Part shown: in pieces, positions 13,901 to 23,044 of the stretch
Layout of the letters: the number at the start of each line of letters is the position of its first letter
Position numbering within the stretch: the stretch's first letter is position 1
Origin: Pisaster brevispinus
Lineage: Eukaryota; Echinodermata; Asteroidea; Forcipulatida; Asteriidae
Assembly (NCBI GenBank): GCA_023634235.1
Contig: JAMKCF010000014.1
Span: forward strand, 3,857,501-3,921,500
Length of the DNA stretch: 64,000 nucleotides
Direction: 5' to 3'
Made by a program: the position numbers and the translations under genes
Notes under the pieces: generated by a model
Database searches by the model: none
What the model was told of the DNA's origin: nothing
The model's input: only the letters and a program-made list of their open reading frames with translations

Positions 13901-16900
13901 TTCTCAGGGTGGAAAGACTGTTCCTAACCATGAGCAGACCGGCGAGAAAGCAGTGGTTGATAGAGACAGCGTAGAGGGCCAGATAGATACCCTTGCCTCC
14001 ACGCCAACTACAGACAAACCAGGGCAGGCTGCCGAGAGAGAAGTGGTTGGTGCTGATAATGTTAACAGCCAGACAGATTCACTTGTCTTGCAGCCACCAA
14101 AAGACACCTCAAGGGTGGCTGTAATGGGGGATGTTGTTGGGAAAGTTGAGGTTGATTTGAAACGTCCAGGCGCACTCAAACGCTTCACAGAGAAGATTTG
14201 GCTGACAAAAGCATCCAGCAGTGTTAATTCAAAGAGTGAGAAGCCTGCCTCTAATGGTGAAACTCTCACAGATGACCAAGGGCAGCCTAAGGAGGGGAAA
14301 TAGACCTTCGTCACGCTGCCAGCCTTGACATGGTCCGTGTGTGCAGTAGTAGTAACAAGTACAGTTTCTCATCAGACCAGAAAGGTATCAGACTATTTTC
14401 TAGTCTCCCTTTGATTACACTGTGGCAGTGTTGGGACTTTGTAGTCTAGTACACCGGACTCGTCTTGTCGGAGTGTGGGCTTGGGTTCCAGTATTATCAC
14501 TTGTTTTCTCGAGCAAGACACTTCACCAGAATAATTGACTTGTCCTTCGGATGGGACGTAATTCCGTAGGTCTCGTGTGTTGTTTAGGGCACGTTAAAGA
14601 ACCCAGTGCACTTATTATTCAGAGAATGGGCTTGCCCCGGTGTTCCTGGTCTGGTCTGGTAGCAATTTGCGCCACCTCACCTGGTATACCTTTCAAGGTG
14701 TTTTATTATGGGTTGCTTCGTCTCTTAAAATCATTCCTAACAAGCTCCACTGAGTTAATAATTTGGTGCTAGGGGTGTCATTTTTGACAGACATTATAAA
14801 TGTACACTATTATCATTTGTTTATTTTTAATTCAACAAACCTTGCTGCTTTATCGATTTCTTCCCACATAAAGTATTTAAAAAACTTATCAAGTATTCAC
14901 AAAGATACATGTATAGTATAAAGAAATGAACTGACATAAACATTTGAACTACAATGTATAAACAAAAAGGACAACTCAGACAAAATACAAAATGACAGAG
15001 GAGATCACTTTACAAAAGGCAAACACAAACTAACATTAGTAGCCGCATTGGTTCTTGTCATTTTGCTAACCTATTACTGGTAGTATTGTTACTATTGTTA
15101 TTTTTTTCTATTGAATTGAACGTTGGAAACACAAATGGGTTACACAATGATAACAGTCTCCAGTGTAATGTTTCAGTTGAACTGTTAGAAAATAGTTGTT
15201 AAACTTAGTTCTTTTACTTTTGCAACGCCAGTGATGTTTTGGTTTATCATTTTAATGATGCAATATTCTTTGCTACGTGTGATATAAAAGGAATTATAAG
15301 TTTTTCTATAGATTCTGTTTAGAAATACATTCTGTTGTAAATAATTTTACATCAAGTTGCCAAGTTATTTATCCGATGGTGATGCAAGGATGGGGGGGGG
15401 GGGGCGGGGGGTGGTAGTTGCATAAGATGGTGCCCCCTTTACTATATTTGTCTTTGAAAATCTTAGCATTATTTTGAGATGGTAGTCATAACCACGACCT
15501 ACACTAACCCACTGCTAACAAAACCAAAACAAAAGTTAAAACTAGGTCGATTTGGTGCCAATTCCTTCCTTAATATCCAGTTCATTCTTCATGGGAGTAT
15601 GAGGGCGTATGTTTCGTAAGAGCTTAACTATTAGTTTGTTGCAAATTTGCAATGAATTTGTGTTTCGCATTCGCATTCCCTTACGGTATGAATCATGCTT
15701 TGGGCTAGTCTTGGCCCAAGGCGTCAGTGATCGGTAGCGGATTGTATATGTATCTTGTTATTAATTCGTAGTTGTGCGCCCTCTTATGGCATGAGTTAAC
15801 AGAATTTGACCAACTCTCACTATTTTACAAACTTGGATATTCTTCAGCATTAGGTCAACTTGTTCTTTGTTTTCTCCCTACCCTTTCCAAGGGAGCTAAT
15901 CAGCACGTGATCGCAGAAATAAATTTACATTCATTCATTATTCTTAACAAACATGACCCTGGGTCAAATGATAATTTATGTAAATTTATTCCAGCGATTG
16001 CTTGCTGATTGGTTCTCGAGACAAAGCTGGGGAGAAAGCAAAGAAAAATTTAACCCAATGCTGCCGGGATCTCAAGACTTTAGTGAGAGCGGGTCAAGTT
16101 GGCAAAATCATGCCTTTAGAGGGTGGGCGATTATACAAACACAACTCACTATCAATCAGCTTAGACTAGCTTTGGGCATGCTTTTGGCACATGCCCCAAT
16201 ACCCCTCCGTCAGGCCCACCCTTGTTCCCCATTTACGCCACTACTATTCCTCCTAATTTTATATATTGTAAGATATCTGATACTGAGGCATGAACAAAGT
16301 ACATTTACATTGATTTGAAAATACAAAGAGTTATTCATGCGCAGAACAAATTTTTAACTGCATGAGGGCACTTTCAACGGGGAGTTTCCTAAAATCACAT
16401 TTACAGTTTGGTCTTATTTTGGTTGAACGTATGTTATTCTTTTGCATCAATGCCAAAATGGCCAAATAAATAATTGTTTTCACTGGTTTGTCATCATGTT
16501 ACTTTGGTTTGCATTTGCCCTCAGGCAGTCAAAAATACTGCAAGTTTATTTCTAATCTTGAACTGAAATAATTTTAATAATTGTTTATTTAAGGAAATTT
16601 TGTTTTAGTATTTTATCGGGGCATTAAACTAAGTAAGTTCATCAGTGGTAAAATAAAATAAAAGCAATCATGAACCAAATAAAGACTGAAACAATTCATA
16701 ACCTACTTTTTCTTTATATGGATCACAGCAAAATACTTCTTTAATGATGTTTGTCAAAATCTAGAATCATTGAGCATTTCACTCGTCTAGATCATAGTTT
16801 CTAACTATCTCGTGGCCAAGTAGATAAGAACACCGGACTCAAGCTCTTGTGTTTCTGATCAGCAGAGTGTGGGTTCGAGTCCTGGTTGTGACACTTTTAT

Positions 16901-19900
16901 CTTTAAGCAAGACACCATTATTGCTGCGTTCTTCGGATGGGACGTAAAGCCATAGGTTCCGTGTGTTGTGTAATGCACGTAAAAGGACCCAGTGCACTTA
17001 TCGTAAAGAGAAGGGGTTTGCCCCGGTGTTCCTGGTTTGATTGGCTACATATTGCGCCACGGCACCTCGTAAACCATTACATAGTGCTATAAAGGAATAA
17101 GTCTCATACTTCAAAATGTAGCTCCACATACCTTGCAGGAAAAAATACTGAGTGCTTTGATACGCCCCTAGGGGTGTTATATAAAGTGCTATACAAGAAC
17201 CAAGTATTATTATTATTATTATTATTATTTGGCACATCTTTCTGTTTATACTCTCATGCTTGATAATCATCCTATTTGACTTTCGACCTCCAAACATTGC
17301 GCATCTACCATTTGCACCATTGTGGGGGTCAATTATTTTGTGTACTTCTTACTCCCAACATGATGGACAGGATAAGGGGCCTGTAAGAGGTCAATATCAT
17401 ATGTATGCTGTTTCTCTCACTACAAATTTTCCTACTTTTATCTGAGGGTCAAACATCATGCCTGTACTCTGTTGAAACCATGTTGTTGTTTCTTTGCTGA
17501 CAACTATATTTTAAAATATCTTTGCTTGCACTCCACAAAACCTGGTGCTCATTGCTTTGGACGCCTTGGGTGACCTTAAGTTGACAGACATGAAATAACC
17601 GAGGTTTCAGTGCATTTAAAAAAAATTGAAAAAAATGGCGTTTCTTTGCTTCATTCATTAACAAAGCTAACAATCAACCAAAGCTATCCTGTAGTTCGGT
17701 ACACGCACAACGCACATTAATTTCCGAAGGTACTTATGTGCATAAATTAAACCTCATGAACAGTCAGATTTGATAAAATCCTGTTTTATCTTTGCACTTT
17801 TTAGACTCATTTGTGAAGTTTGGTTCTGAAGAGTGCGAAGAGCTTTCTTCAATAATTTAAGATGAGAAGTTTGTACTTGTTGTAGTACCCGCTGCTAAAA
17901 CATTGGATTCAAACTGCCTCTAGATGCAGGGCAATCTTGGTGGTCAAGTGGTTAGACATCTGCTCTAGAATGGCAAAGGTCATGGGTTCGAATCCCATCT
18001 GAGTAATATGCCTGTGGATTTTTTTCACACGACTCGGAAAAGTGCTGAGTATACAGTGCTTTACACACATCAGTGTATGGGTTGAACCAAATAAGAATTT
18101 TTATTGTCTCCTCGTATTCAACTTATTGATGAATTAAATTTGTTTCGTTTTGGTTGCATGTGTCATTCTTCCGCTTGCTACATTCCGTGCTGGGTGTCAT
18201 TCACTGCTTGGGTGGTGGTGGTTGCTGGGTCATTGCTTGGTGGGTCTCACAGTCAATTAACTCAACGTGCCTCTCCATTGGCCAGCTCAGCTACGAATCA
18301 TTGCATATATGCCTTAAGTACAAGCTGAGTGAAGAGCTACCCGCAGTCATCAAAGATACTTACGAGGTAAGATTTGTTTGTGTTTTTACTTGTGTAGACT
18401 TATCAATTCAATTTTCTTTTTCATTTCGTCAGTTGCACCTTGTACAGAATAATGGGTGAAAAGAAAATGCAAAACTTGGCAAATTTTTTCTTTTTAATAC
18501 AAATAATTGGTATACTCATTGTTAACATTTTCAGCAAGTTTCAGGACCTAACACCTAACAGTTTTGTAATTACACTTGTTAAAACAAACTGACGTGACAC
18601 TAGATTTGCCATTTTTTATTTCCATAAGGTGATGTATCATGATATGCCACATTATCCATTGAAATACACGGCACTGGCATGGTGCCAAACACGCCTGGTA
18701 CGACTTTTGCCTTTTCACGAAGTGACGTATCTGTTGACCTATTTACGTTTAGCGTTTTATTGGTGACATATCACCATATGCATTGGTTTGTACATAGCGA
18801 TCTACTCGCATGTCAAGAACAAAAACATATTGACAGTTCTGTTCAAATGAGATTTTATTATTTGTTTTTCTTAAAAAAAAAAATGGTAAGCAGACTCCCA
18901 AACAGCAGTTTGAAACAAAATGCAATTTCAACTGCAATTTTTTCCAAACACAGTTGTTTTGGCTGTGGGCCATGTAGGTCATTTTGTGTCACTGCTGTCG
19001 GGTGGTTTCAATAGACCTTTCTTTTGCAACGTCACAGCCCAAGTTTTTGCCAACCCAGGTTGGAAAACAATTGTTTATCAACAATGGAAAGGTCTATTGG
19101 TTAGTCAACACAAGAGTAGGAGGGTTAAATTACTGGCATTTGTCTGTAATACTTGGCATGTACAGTGGGATGTTGTGTTTGTTCTTTGTAGGTGTGTCAG
19201 GAAGACTTAAGGCAGATCATTGAGGCACAGGGACAGGAGACGTGGGAAGAACGTCAGAATCAGATCACTGCCTTCATTAAGGTGCAACTCAAGGTAAGAT
19301 TTATGCCTGACAGGGCTTGAACTTTATGCTGGACCGCTGCAGGCCCGAGGCCAGTGGTTTTAGTGTCGGGCCAGTAAACTTAAGACTGGACATTTCCGAC
19401 GATGGTGTGTTTGTCAATTCCGGCAGTCTTTGTGTTTTTCAATTGAATATCAATACTTGTATTTCCTGAATAGAAACAAATGATGTTCAAATGTTGACTT
19501 TGAGTCTGAAAAATAACCTTTTCAGTTCTACAGAGTAATGACCAAAGAGACAAATGAGATAAATCTTCTCTTACATGTCGTAGTGCAATTATTGTACAAA
19601 TAATGAAATTCAAATGCATGTTGCAAGGAATCGGGACTTCTTCTTTTTTATTCTGGTCTTGCACAAAATATTTTGGTCAAGTAAACATTTTGAGCTACAA
19701 GCCCAGTTGTCTTGTGGGTTTTTACCATGCATTCAAGCCCTGCCTGAGCCCAAGCCTAGGATTGGAAAAGTCCATTTTTGTTTATATTCTCCTGTGGCTA
19801 ATGGCTGTGCTCCACTGGTTAACATATTGCAAACGTTTACGCAAACATCCCACCCCCCCCCCCAACTGGAACCGATCACGTGAGGGCCAAACTTACTCCA

Positions 19901-21427
19901 CCTATGTCAATATGGCAGCCCACAGTCATGCTATTGTCATAAAATGTCTTTGTTTCATAGTTTGTGTAATAGAGTAACATGTCTCACACTCTTCAGTCTC
20001 CTGAAAAAATGTTGAGACCATTTAAGAGCTCACTCCGTGGCGGTGAAGTTAATAACGAGAAGTCCCCTCGATCCACTAAGCGAAAGTAGTCCCTGCCAAT
20101 TTCCTACCTTCCGCCTAGGTAGTAGTTAATAAGGAGGACAGTTCTTTTCAGAACTAAGTAGTCTCTCGAATTCTGATATCTACTCCGGGCAATAGAATAA
20201 AGCAAGACCTAGTTCCCAAAGAACAAATCTACAAAGCAAAGTAGTTATACACATGGTGTTACCGCAAACCGAATATACATTGATATCTCACCATGCAATG
20301 CCTAAAAAACTACATAATAATAATAATAATAACGAACACTTGTTTAATTAATGAAAATCATGTCATTCAAGGTCGGTCAAAGATTTCATGATCCTTTAGA
20401 TGAATAAGCAGTGGCGTAAAAGACATTTTCCTTTTTTCGGGCGGGGAGAGAAGGGAGATGGGGGTGCAGGGATGGCAGGGCTCGCCCTTAACACTAGTCT
20501 GCACACATTGTCGAGTAAAAACTGCTATGGGCTAGGCGCTTCAAGGCGCTTCAAGTTTCTAGTTATTACACCATTACAAAAAAAGCTTCACCCCCAACTA
20601 CAGTGCAATAGACACCAAGGAAAAATATATTGTATTGTACGGCATTTTTCTGCTTATCTTTCTGCCATCTTAAAAATGTTCAGTCCTTTATGAGGCACCT
20701 GTGAACAGCTCAGAAGTTTGTTGTTATCTGTTGCTAATGTTTGCCAATGTTGGTGGCACACAACTTGTTTAACCAGATTTGTTTGCAAGTTTTTGGTGAA
20801 CAGGACGGTCGGGTTGGTGCAATGATATCTTTCCCTGCCTTCCACCTCTAGGACCCCGGGTTCAAATCCCTCCGGGGGCACTATGTGGATTGGGTTTTCA
20901 GTTCCTACCTGATGACGTGGGTTTTCCCTTGAATAATTCTCGGGATTTTCTTCCTACATCTAAAACTGAAGCTTCCTTCCTTTTCTTCTCTTCTCTCCAT
21001 GGGGTTCTTGGCTAATAGAGTGATCAAGTTCCCTTTTTCTGAGAGTCCTTGGCTTCACAACCAGAATTAATTAATAATTATGTAAGTAAATATTTGGAGT
21101 GGAATGTATACCCCAGTCTTCTATGTTTTGAACGTGGACAATGAATTTTGATTTAAGTTGTATTGTACCCCGCTGCAGGGGCACGAGGATTTCTCACCCT
21201 GCTTATACATCATACCGTCTCAACGCAAGGTGCAACGCTTCGGCCCCAAGTACGTCAACTCCTTCCTGTACTCCCGCTGTGACGAAATCATAGGGAAGGT
21301 TCTTCTTCAGCTTCACAGCAGAAGTGCTTACAGGAAGTTCCAGAAGTCGAAAGAATCGCTGGCGTCTCTGAAGAGAGCTGTGAAAGAGCTGGAGGTCGTC
21401 ACCCAGAAAGGTTTGAAAGGCAGGTAG
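1986..21427 (+). CDS. Tandem FYVE zinc-finger protein, Vac1/Pep7-like (5' partial)
   Basis: Exons, all with GT-AG borders and matching phases: 1986-2091, 3481-3571, 4619-4758, 5332-5551, 6264-6455, 7365-7562, 9153-9248, 10104-10211, 10959-11075, 18286-18366 (an in-frame alternative start is 18253), 19192-19293 and 21179-21427 (TAG stop). They encode about 565 visible residues. Finger 1 spans exons 1-3: a Trp, a C-x4-C pair, RRHHCRKCG, CARC and VCSKC. Finger 2 spans exons 5-6: CQFC, KKHNCYICG, CLSC and VCKVC; it lacks the full RRHHCR patch. The rest is charged and helix-rich with no second recognised domain. RRHHCR is the PI3P-binding signature of FYVE domains, so finger 1 should bind PI3P on early endosomes. 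Two FYVE fingers in one protein recall fungal Vac1/Pep7, the Rab5-effector tether related to rabenosyn. That family assignment is inference. AATAAA at 21,714 is a plausible poly(A) signal. Confidence 0.8.
2092..3480. other. Intron 1 of the tandem-FYVE gene, with MITE insertion
   Basis: Donor GTAAGA at 2,092 and acceptor TTTTCCTGTCTGTAG ending at 3,480. The codon is completed as AA|A (Lys), giving the intact RRHHCRKCG motif. The intron carries the 2,596-2,812 MITE and a poly-A/T tract near 3,150-3,180. Confidence 0.75.
2596..2812. mobile_element. MITE family A (AACCCTCCTACT terminal inverted repeats)
   Basis: The element begins AACCCTCCTACTGTTTGACC and ends AGAGTAGGAGGGTT, so the ends are inverted repeats. 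The interior has the phrases ATTCAATATCATTCACTGTG and GGATTGGTCAACTCACTGGA. The same ends and interior recur near 9,670-10,044, 19,085-19,126, 34,510-34,620, 34,843-35,555, 36,397-36,450 and 44,185-44,476. It has no coding capacity. The superfamily was not determined. Confidence 0.8.
3640..3890 (+). mobile_element. tRNA-derived SINE-like element
   Basis: A tRNA-like segment (3,780-3,853) has A-box-like GATAGCTCAGTTGGTAGAG and B-box-like GGTTCAAGTCCC, and a partly paired acceptor stem (GGCTGGA with TCCAGTC). The T-stem and anticodon stem are imperfect. The segment is embedded in repeat text on both sides, so it reads as a SINE or tRNA-like repeat rather than a functional tRNA gene. Confidence 0.55.
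3999..4312 (+). mobile_element. tRNA-derived SINE ending in a GAT repeat
   Basis: A tRNA-like head with B-box GGGTTCGAATCCCGG, a middle section containing CACCCAGGAGTAAATGGGTACC, and a 3' microsatellite-like tail of GAT repeats. Related copies lie at 7,660-8,001 and 8,555-9,090. It sits in intron 2 of the FYVE gene. Confidence 0.75.
4951..5128. mobile_element. MITE family B (GGCCCAATTTCATA ends)
   Basis: The left end reads GGCCCAATTTCATAAAGCCC and the right end is its approximate inverse, TTTATGAAATAGGGCT. Internal phrases (CTTAAGCAGAAAA, GGCTGGTAACC, GCTTAGCAA) are shared with copies at 36,911-37,085, 40,776-40,908, 43,188-43,245 and 49,879-50,068. Confidence 0.75.
7660..8001 (+). mobile_element. 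tRNA-derived SINE with ATT tail
   Basis: The B-box-like GGGTTCGAATCC and the ATGACACTTGTCTCC...AAGACACTTAACTA section are followed by TCACCCAGAGTGGGTACC and a terminal ATT microsatellite. It lies just after exon 6 of the FYVE gene. Confidence 0.75.
8068..8303. mobile_element. MITE with TTTTATATAACA inverted ends
   Basis: The left end TTTTATATAACACCCAAGCA is inverted at the right end as CTACTTGGATGTTATATAAAA. A short internal direct duplication (CACCGTGCATTTTTCGTTCC, twice) is present. Confidence 0.65.
8304..8470. repeat. Long near-perfect palindrome (hairpin of about 165 bases)
   Basis: The left arm (CAAATAATGAATGTTTTTCA ... TGGAATGTTCCATTCAACTC) is inverted in the right arm (GTTGAATAGAACATTCCATC ... 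AACATTCATTATTTG). A loop of only about ten bases is centred near 8,387. Arm length is close to 78 bases with few mismatches. It adjoins the MITE at 8,068-8,303 and may be part of the same composite. Confidence 0.75.
8555..9090 (+). mobile_element. SINE fragment with internal interruption
   Basis: The head resembles the 3,999 and 7,660 SINEs (GGGTTCAAATCCTGG, CATCACCCAGGAGTACATGG). The 3' part resumes after about 280 foreign bases (GGAGTTGAGATAGTTTTAGGAATGC ... TTGTTATTATC). The interruption at about 8,685-8,960 shows no gene. Confidence 0.55.
9672..10044. mobile_element. MITE family A copy with internal 30-bp minisatellite
   Basis: The interior and right end (AAGAGTAAGAGGGTT) match family A. 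Within it the family phrase AATGATTGGTCAACTCCCTGG has expanded into nine 30-base units (about 9,759-10,020) that differ by one or two bases. The open frames across this tract exist because 30 is divisible by three. Confidence 0.8.
10289..10702 (+). mobile_element. tRNA-derived SINE (TCGTGGCCGAGTGG head, ATT tail)
   Basis: The head TCGTGGCCGAGTGGATAAG and B-box GGGTTCGAGCCCCGG are followed by a conserved central section (CCTTCGGATGGGACGTAAAG), CCCCGGTGTTCCTGGT, and a 3' end GGCGCTATACAAATACAAT plus ATT repeats. Sister copies lie at 14,440-14,720 (partial) and 16,808-17,229. This architecture is known for SINEs of many marine invertebrates; no family name is assigned. Confidence 0.85.
10959..14303 (+). 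CDS. Read-through form of exon 9: long repetitive C-terminal extension
   Basis: Exon 9 starts after the acceptor at 10,957-10,958. It normally ends at 11,075 before the donor GTGACT. If the donor is not used the frame stays open for another 1,076 codons to TAG at 14,301-14,303. The extension begins with alternating TPRQ/TPNQ units (about 11,110-11,290). An acidic stretch follows, then roughly nine degenerate blocks carrying a motif like LPGxxSVxKMVxW, three or four of them in near-perfect 348 bp repeats. Composition is hydrophilic, rich in Q, T, D, K and G, so it is probably disordered. An open frame this long in AT-rich DNA, with both repeat periods divisible by three, argues for selection on the frame. 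It could be an alternative terminal exon, a retained intron or a decayed exon. No AATAAA is obvious in the next 500 bases. Function unknown. Confidence 0.55.
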   Translation, partial: CKFTYYNDNMYTFRKLKRQLELISPPEVLQAIQSFVDSQVTRPLGMGRNSPRETPRQTPNQTPRQTPNQTPRQTPNQTPRQTPNQTPRQTPNQTPRETPNQTPRQTPKQTHRQVPLQTSLDYDYIDLDDTEIDIDFEESEIGKEMPTETPHNLQEELEVGRVGSKGQTPGGNPELTWMWRMVGRVSPSSRKPTLITQMTIDGPELTLESEVVGKAKGSSEAQTDALASEQTVKGVVQGRDGRADPLVSESLTGKQGKTVEGADVGVDEVDSKNQQLVQTHKSLPGQISVTKMVGWVSSKVKGSTLSLDNTDHTDKKSVDETNHGQGQTDSSNSETTKADKPEQNENWEVVGACNVDVLTDPQTSQQLANQPGQTDEGGSAGTCGMDEVGSEKWPLVKALVRLPGQVSVKKMVGWASHKVRTNSLNHDDQKQTDEKGVDETDQVQGQMDPGASKTAKEDKPEQTDKGKVVGTGNYGVLTDPQTSQQQANQLGQMDEGGSAGMDEVESKKQPRVKTFAGLPGRASVKRMVSWVNYKVKRSSLNLDSQEQIDKKDVDETDQVLGQMDAGASKTAKEDKPEQMDKGKVVGTGNYGVLTDPQTSQQQANQLGQTDEGGSAGMDEAESKKQPRVKTFAGLPGRASVNKMVSWVNYKVKRSSLNLDSQEQIDKKGVDETNQVQGQMDPGASKTAKEDKPEQTDKGKVVGTGNYGVLTDPQTSQQQANQLGQTDEGGGAGMDEAESKKQPPVKTFAGLPGRASVKKMVSWVNYKVKRSPLNIDSQEQIDKKDVDETDNIQGQTDPSTSKKTETDKPEATDKKDVNGSVEVHTHSPTTQQPGQLDEINSKTGTLEKTSKSLIGQISLTKMVKWINSRGQKASPDLANQEQTDKKGVVDSGIVKNQTGELAKQSLADEPGKTDGVKVVDVGTVETHRIPQTSRHISTNPGQIVEEEGSGRDELNSKTQALPMTSTSLRRQIFAAKMFGWVHSQGGKTVPNHEQTGEKAVVDRDSVEGQIDTLASTPTTDKPGQAAEREVVGADNVNSQTDSLVLQPPKDTSRVAVMGDVVGKVEVDLKRPGALKRFTEKIWLTKASSSVNSKSEKPASNGETLTDDQGQPKEGK
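11110..11295 (+). repeat. 24-bp in-frame minisatellite (TPRQTPNQ)
   Basis: About seven to eight copies of a 24-base unit that encodes alternating TPRQ and TPNQ tetrapeptides. Substitutions between copies are few and there are no frame-breaking indels. Confidence 0.85.
12080..13345 (+). repeat. 348-bp tandem coding repeats (116-residue units)
   Basis: Near-identical units recur at exactly 348-base spacing: the DEGG...MDE phrase falls near 12,426, 12,774 and 13,122, with a more diverged copy just before. Each unit carries the LPGRASVxKMVSWVNYKVK-type motif and a run ending LTDPQTSQQQANQLGQ. Outer, older copies of the same motif lie on both sides, so recent amplification occurred inside an older degenerate array. 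Confidence 0.85.
14440..14720 (+). mobile_element. SINE copy, diverged and 3'-truncated
   Basis: Shares the central CCTTCGGATGGGACGTAA section and GCCCCGGTGTTCCTGGT with the 10,289 copy, but the tRNA head is degraded and there is no ATT tail. Confidence 0.75.
16808..17229 (+). mobile_element. tRNA-derived SINE, full length
   Basis: The head CTCGTGGCCAAGTAGATAAG, B-box GGGTTCGAGTCCTGG, central GATGGGACGTAAAGCC and terminal ATT tail closely match the 10,289 copy in the same orientation. Confidence 0.85.
17936..18105 (+). mobile_element. tRNA-derived SINE of a second family
   Basis: A tRNA-like head (TTGGTGGTCAAGTGGTTAGA, B-box GGGTTCGAATCCCATC) is followed by ACTCGGAAAAGTGCTGAGTATACAGTG and a short tail. 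It lies about 150 bases upstream of exon 10. Confidence 0.7.
19330..19520 (-). repeat. Dispersed repeat, inverted copy of 160-330
   Basis: The phrases GGCCCGAGGCCAGTG and GTTTTTCAATTGAATA are reverse complements of phrases near 240-325. By eye about 170 bases correspond. It lies in intron 11 of the FYVE gene. Confidence 0.6.
20338..20545 (+). repeat. Left member of an inverted repeat pair around the last FYVE exon
   Basis: The segment containing ATGAAAATCATGTCATTCAA and GTGGCGTAAAAGACATTTTC through GTCGAGTAAAAACTGCTATG is present in inverse orientation at about 23,795-24,005, with high identity by eye. Confidence 0.75.
20805..20965 (+). mobile_element. tRNA-like SINE (GTGGATTGGGTTTTCAGT type)
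   Basis: B-box-like GGGTTCAAATCCCTCCGGG is followed by ATGTGGATTGGGTTTTCAGT and GTGGGTTTTCCC. The same arrangement recurs at 44,795-44,935. Confidence 0.65.
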
Positions 21428-21817
21428 ATGGACAGGGTCAAGTTGGGGAATCCTTGTTATTTCACTTGAGGGCCTGAAATTTAATCATCCCAGATTTCTG
21501 CCATGGAGCAATGTTACATTCCATAGCCACTTTCTGCCAAATCTTAAGACTGGGTTTATTTGCTCGTCAATGAGAATAAGGACTTTCATGTAACACTTAA
21601 CTAGGGCGTAGAATGTAACAAGCATGATATTCTTCCTACTGATTTCCTGTGTTTGTTTGCACTGGGAAAAAAAACCCACAAAAAATTGTTATTAATTGAC
21701 CTGAAAAGTCCTCAATAAAATGTACCTACTTTTTTCCGAGGACCGAATATTATGCCCGAATGTCTGAATGTATGGAGTGTTTAAAACATCGCATCACATT
21801 GATATCAAGGCTGATGT

Positions 21818-22215
21818 TTTAGTTGTCTTCACTTTTACTACCATTTCACTATTGTTTCCGAGAAGTGCCTATATTAGGCATGAGGGTGTCACAAAGAAGC
21901 AGGGAACCAGTCAAAACTAGGGTATATTAGATGGTAATATGGCTGGTACTTTTGTTTTCCTTCGGAAAGAAAAGGTTTTTTTTTTGTACTTTGTTTTTAG
22001 TAAATCATCTCTCCTGTTTCAAAACATGTTTTGTTTGTCCTCAATTTTACTACCAATTCACAATTATTTATGAGAATTGCCTGATTATGGCATGAGGGTG
22101 TCACAAAGAAGCAGGGAACCAGTCAAAACTAGGGTACTAAGGTGGTAATCCGGCTGGTAATTTTATTTTCTTCGGAAAGACATTTTTTATTTTGGTGCTT
22201 TGTTTTTAGTAAAAC
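21818..22215 (+). repeat. Tandem duplication of about 200 bases in the 3' flank of the FYVE gene
   Basis: Two diverged copies (about 21,818-22,010 and 22,026-22,215). Each contains GGCATGAGGGTGTCACAAAG and AGCAGGGAACCAGTCAAAAC, followed by CTTCGGAAAGA and CTTTGTTTTTAGTAAA. Confidence 0.85.
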
Positions 22216-22783
22216 GTGTGTAACCTGTGAATTATTCAAGGTTGTTTTACTGCAAAAATGTGTGGTTCAATACATCAGCTGAAATAATTAGAATCAAACA
22301 GTATAATATATATTTGGTTTGCTATAACACTTAGTGTATTGTATCTACTTAGCTGTGTAGATTTGTTCTTTGAGAACTTGTCTTGCTTTTTATTCTACTG
22401 CCCTGGAGTAGTTTTTGAAATTTATACATGTTTTCCATTTTACGCCCTTTCGATCATTACGGATATGAAATTTATAGAAACCAAGGGCGGGAATTTAAAA
22501 TTTACAAAACAGAAAAGTACGCTGCTAAAAATATTATTCGTGAAAAAATAATCTTATTTCAAGAAAACTTTGCGTGAGACACTCCCGAAAATCTTAACAG
22601 AAAAATGTTCTGGGAGTGACACAAAGATGTTTTTCTTTTTTCAAGAGTACCATTTTTAGCAGTGTACTACCTGAGAAGGTAGTACTTCATATCATATTAC
22701 ACATTAAGTACTAACTGGGGAGGAAAGTACTTAATAAGATATTAAGCATTAATGTATTAATTAATGTATACTTGTATGTAACC

Positions 22784-23044
22784 TATAGACCGTATTGAAT
22801 AACCCCTTTGTTGCTATGAAAGTCGCCATCTTGTAGGGCAAACCGTATGCGCGTCTAAACGCGTACATCAATGAAGCACGCAGCATTCCCGGTTTGATTT
22901 CTACGGCACATCATAGATATAGAATATTATAGTATTATATTCTGTATCTGTGCGGCACATGCACGCACACCATCACGCACACGCTAGACGCCATGTTGTA
23001 GGGCAGATATTTGAATGGTGACGTCATATTCAATACGGTCTATA
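22784..23044. mobile_element. Tc1/mariner-like MITE (TA-flanked)
   Basis: The ends TAGACCGTATTGAAT and ATTCAATACGGTCTA are perfect inverted repeats, each flanked by TA, the usual Tc1/mariner target duplication. The interior (about 230 bases) has no transposase frame. Confidence 0.8.

Larger units (their letters stand above)
11076..18285. other. Intron 9 of the FYVE gene in the short isoform
   Basis: If the donor at 11,076 is used, this 7.2 kb is intron and contains the repetitive open frame up to 14,303. The remainder (14,304-18,285) holds three SINE copies and one further tRNA-derived SINE. It also has a G-rich run at about 15,391-15,411 that could form a G-quadruplex. I see no other coding sequence. 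Confidence 0.6.
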
